From: Planctomycetota bacterium
Lineage (GTDB): Bacteria > Planctomycetota > UBA8742 > JACQVU01
Length of the DNA stretch: 5,731 nt
Direction: 5' to 3'
Assembly (NCBI GenBank): GCA_016209585.1
Contig: JACQVU010000217.1
Location: 1 to 5,731, forward strand
A program made the translations under genes and the position numbers. Shown in pieces: positions 5,548 through 5,731 of the stretch (positions within the stretch are counted from its first letter, which is position 1; the number at the start of each line of letters is the position of its first letter). Below the pieces are notes generated by a model. The model saw only the letters and a list, made by a program, of their open reading frames with translations. It had not been told where the DNA came from and made no database searches.

Positions 5548-5731
5548 CCGGGCGCTCCTTCCTCCCCAAGTGTCTTCTCGCCGCGCTGGCGCTGGTGGTG
5601 TTGATCCCCTTGGCGGACTCGCCGCTGCTGGCCGGGGGCCCGCCGGGGCGGGTGAACTTCCAGGGGCGGTTGACGGACGCTTCGGGCAACCCGGTGACGG
5701 CTGCGACGGCGATCACCTTCAGCCTGTGGAC
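5535..5731 (+). CDS. Exported protein with N-terminal 'NFQGRLTDASGNPV' surface-protein module (partial, cut by window end)
   Basis: Only the first 65 residues are in the window. They begin with a basic N-region (K3, R7, K12), then a hydrophobic core at 13-27 (CLLAALALVVLIPLA) and a plausible signal-peptidase site after LLA at 31-33. The mature protein starts GGPPGRVNFQGRLTDASGNPVT and continues into ITFSLW. A segment of this form, (I/V)xFQGxLxDxxGxPVxG..(M/I)xFxLYD, occurs near the N-terminus of many large secreted or surface proteins, often followed by repeats or tail-fibre-like collagen or collar modules; that is family knowledge, not visible here. Codon use has the GC-rich third positions of its neighbours. 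The start is supported by the signal peptide, with a weak AAAGG about 13 bases upstream. The C-terminal domains and total length are outside the window. It is divergent from the waaA operon. Confidence 0.82.
   Translation, partial: MVKATGRSFLPKCLLAALALVVLIPLADSPLLAGGPPGRVNFQGRLTDASGNPVTAATAITFSLW

Noticed and set aside
5441..5716. A 91-codon minus-strand frame covering the leader and start of the exported-protein gene
   Set aside because: It overlaps a signal-peptide gene with a recognisable mature module, has no family resemblance and no convincing ribosome binding site.

Overview
The window looks like a chromosomal segment of a GC-rich, Gram-negative, LPS-making bacterium. The Kdo transferase gene (waaA) implies an outer membrane with Kdo-containing lipopolysaccharide. 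The secreted protein at the right edge begins with a 'VNFQGRLTDASGNPV' module that I associate with surface proteins of poorly cultured phyla (Omnitrophota, Elusimicrobiota, Planctomycetota or Hydrogenedentota-like lineages). The phylum cannot be fixed from this window. I see no rRNA, tRNA, CRISPR array, insertion sequence or phage gene.

Layout. Bases 50-976 (+) carry accD, the carboxyltransferase beta subunit of acetyl-CoA carboxylase, probably at the end of its transcription unit. It converges on a minus-strand operon of three genes, read right to left: a membrane-anchored coiled-coil protein of unknown function (5069-4179), waaA with an unusual N-terminal multi-span membrane domain (4075-2096), and a diacylglycerol-kinase-family lipid kinase (2050-1028). 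A small hairpin with a T-rich tail on the minus strand may end this operon where it meets accD. A GC-rich intergenic region of about 465 bases (5070-5534) follows. It holds a perfect TATAAT box for the minus operon, a run of four perfect short inverted repeats, and a more AT-rich stretch with a candidate promoter for a plus-strand gene. That gene encodes an exported protein and is cut off by the window end.

How the genes fit together. AccD feeds fatty-acid synthesis, WaaA attaches Kdo to the lipid A precursor at the cytoplasmic face of the inner membrane, and the lipid kinase phosphorylates a lipid such as diacylglycerol. The theme is envelope lipid metabolism. The coiled-coil protein is probably co-transcribed with waaA and may be an envelope scaffold, but nothing in its sequence fixes a role. 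The points most worth a second look are the membrane domain fused to WaaA, the structured intergenic region, and the hairpin that contains the start codon of the exported protein.
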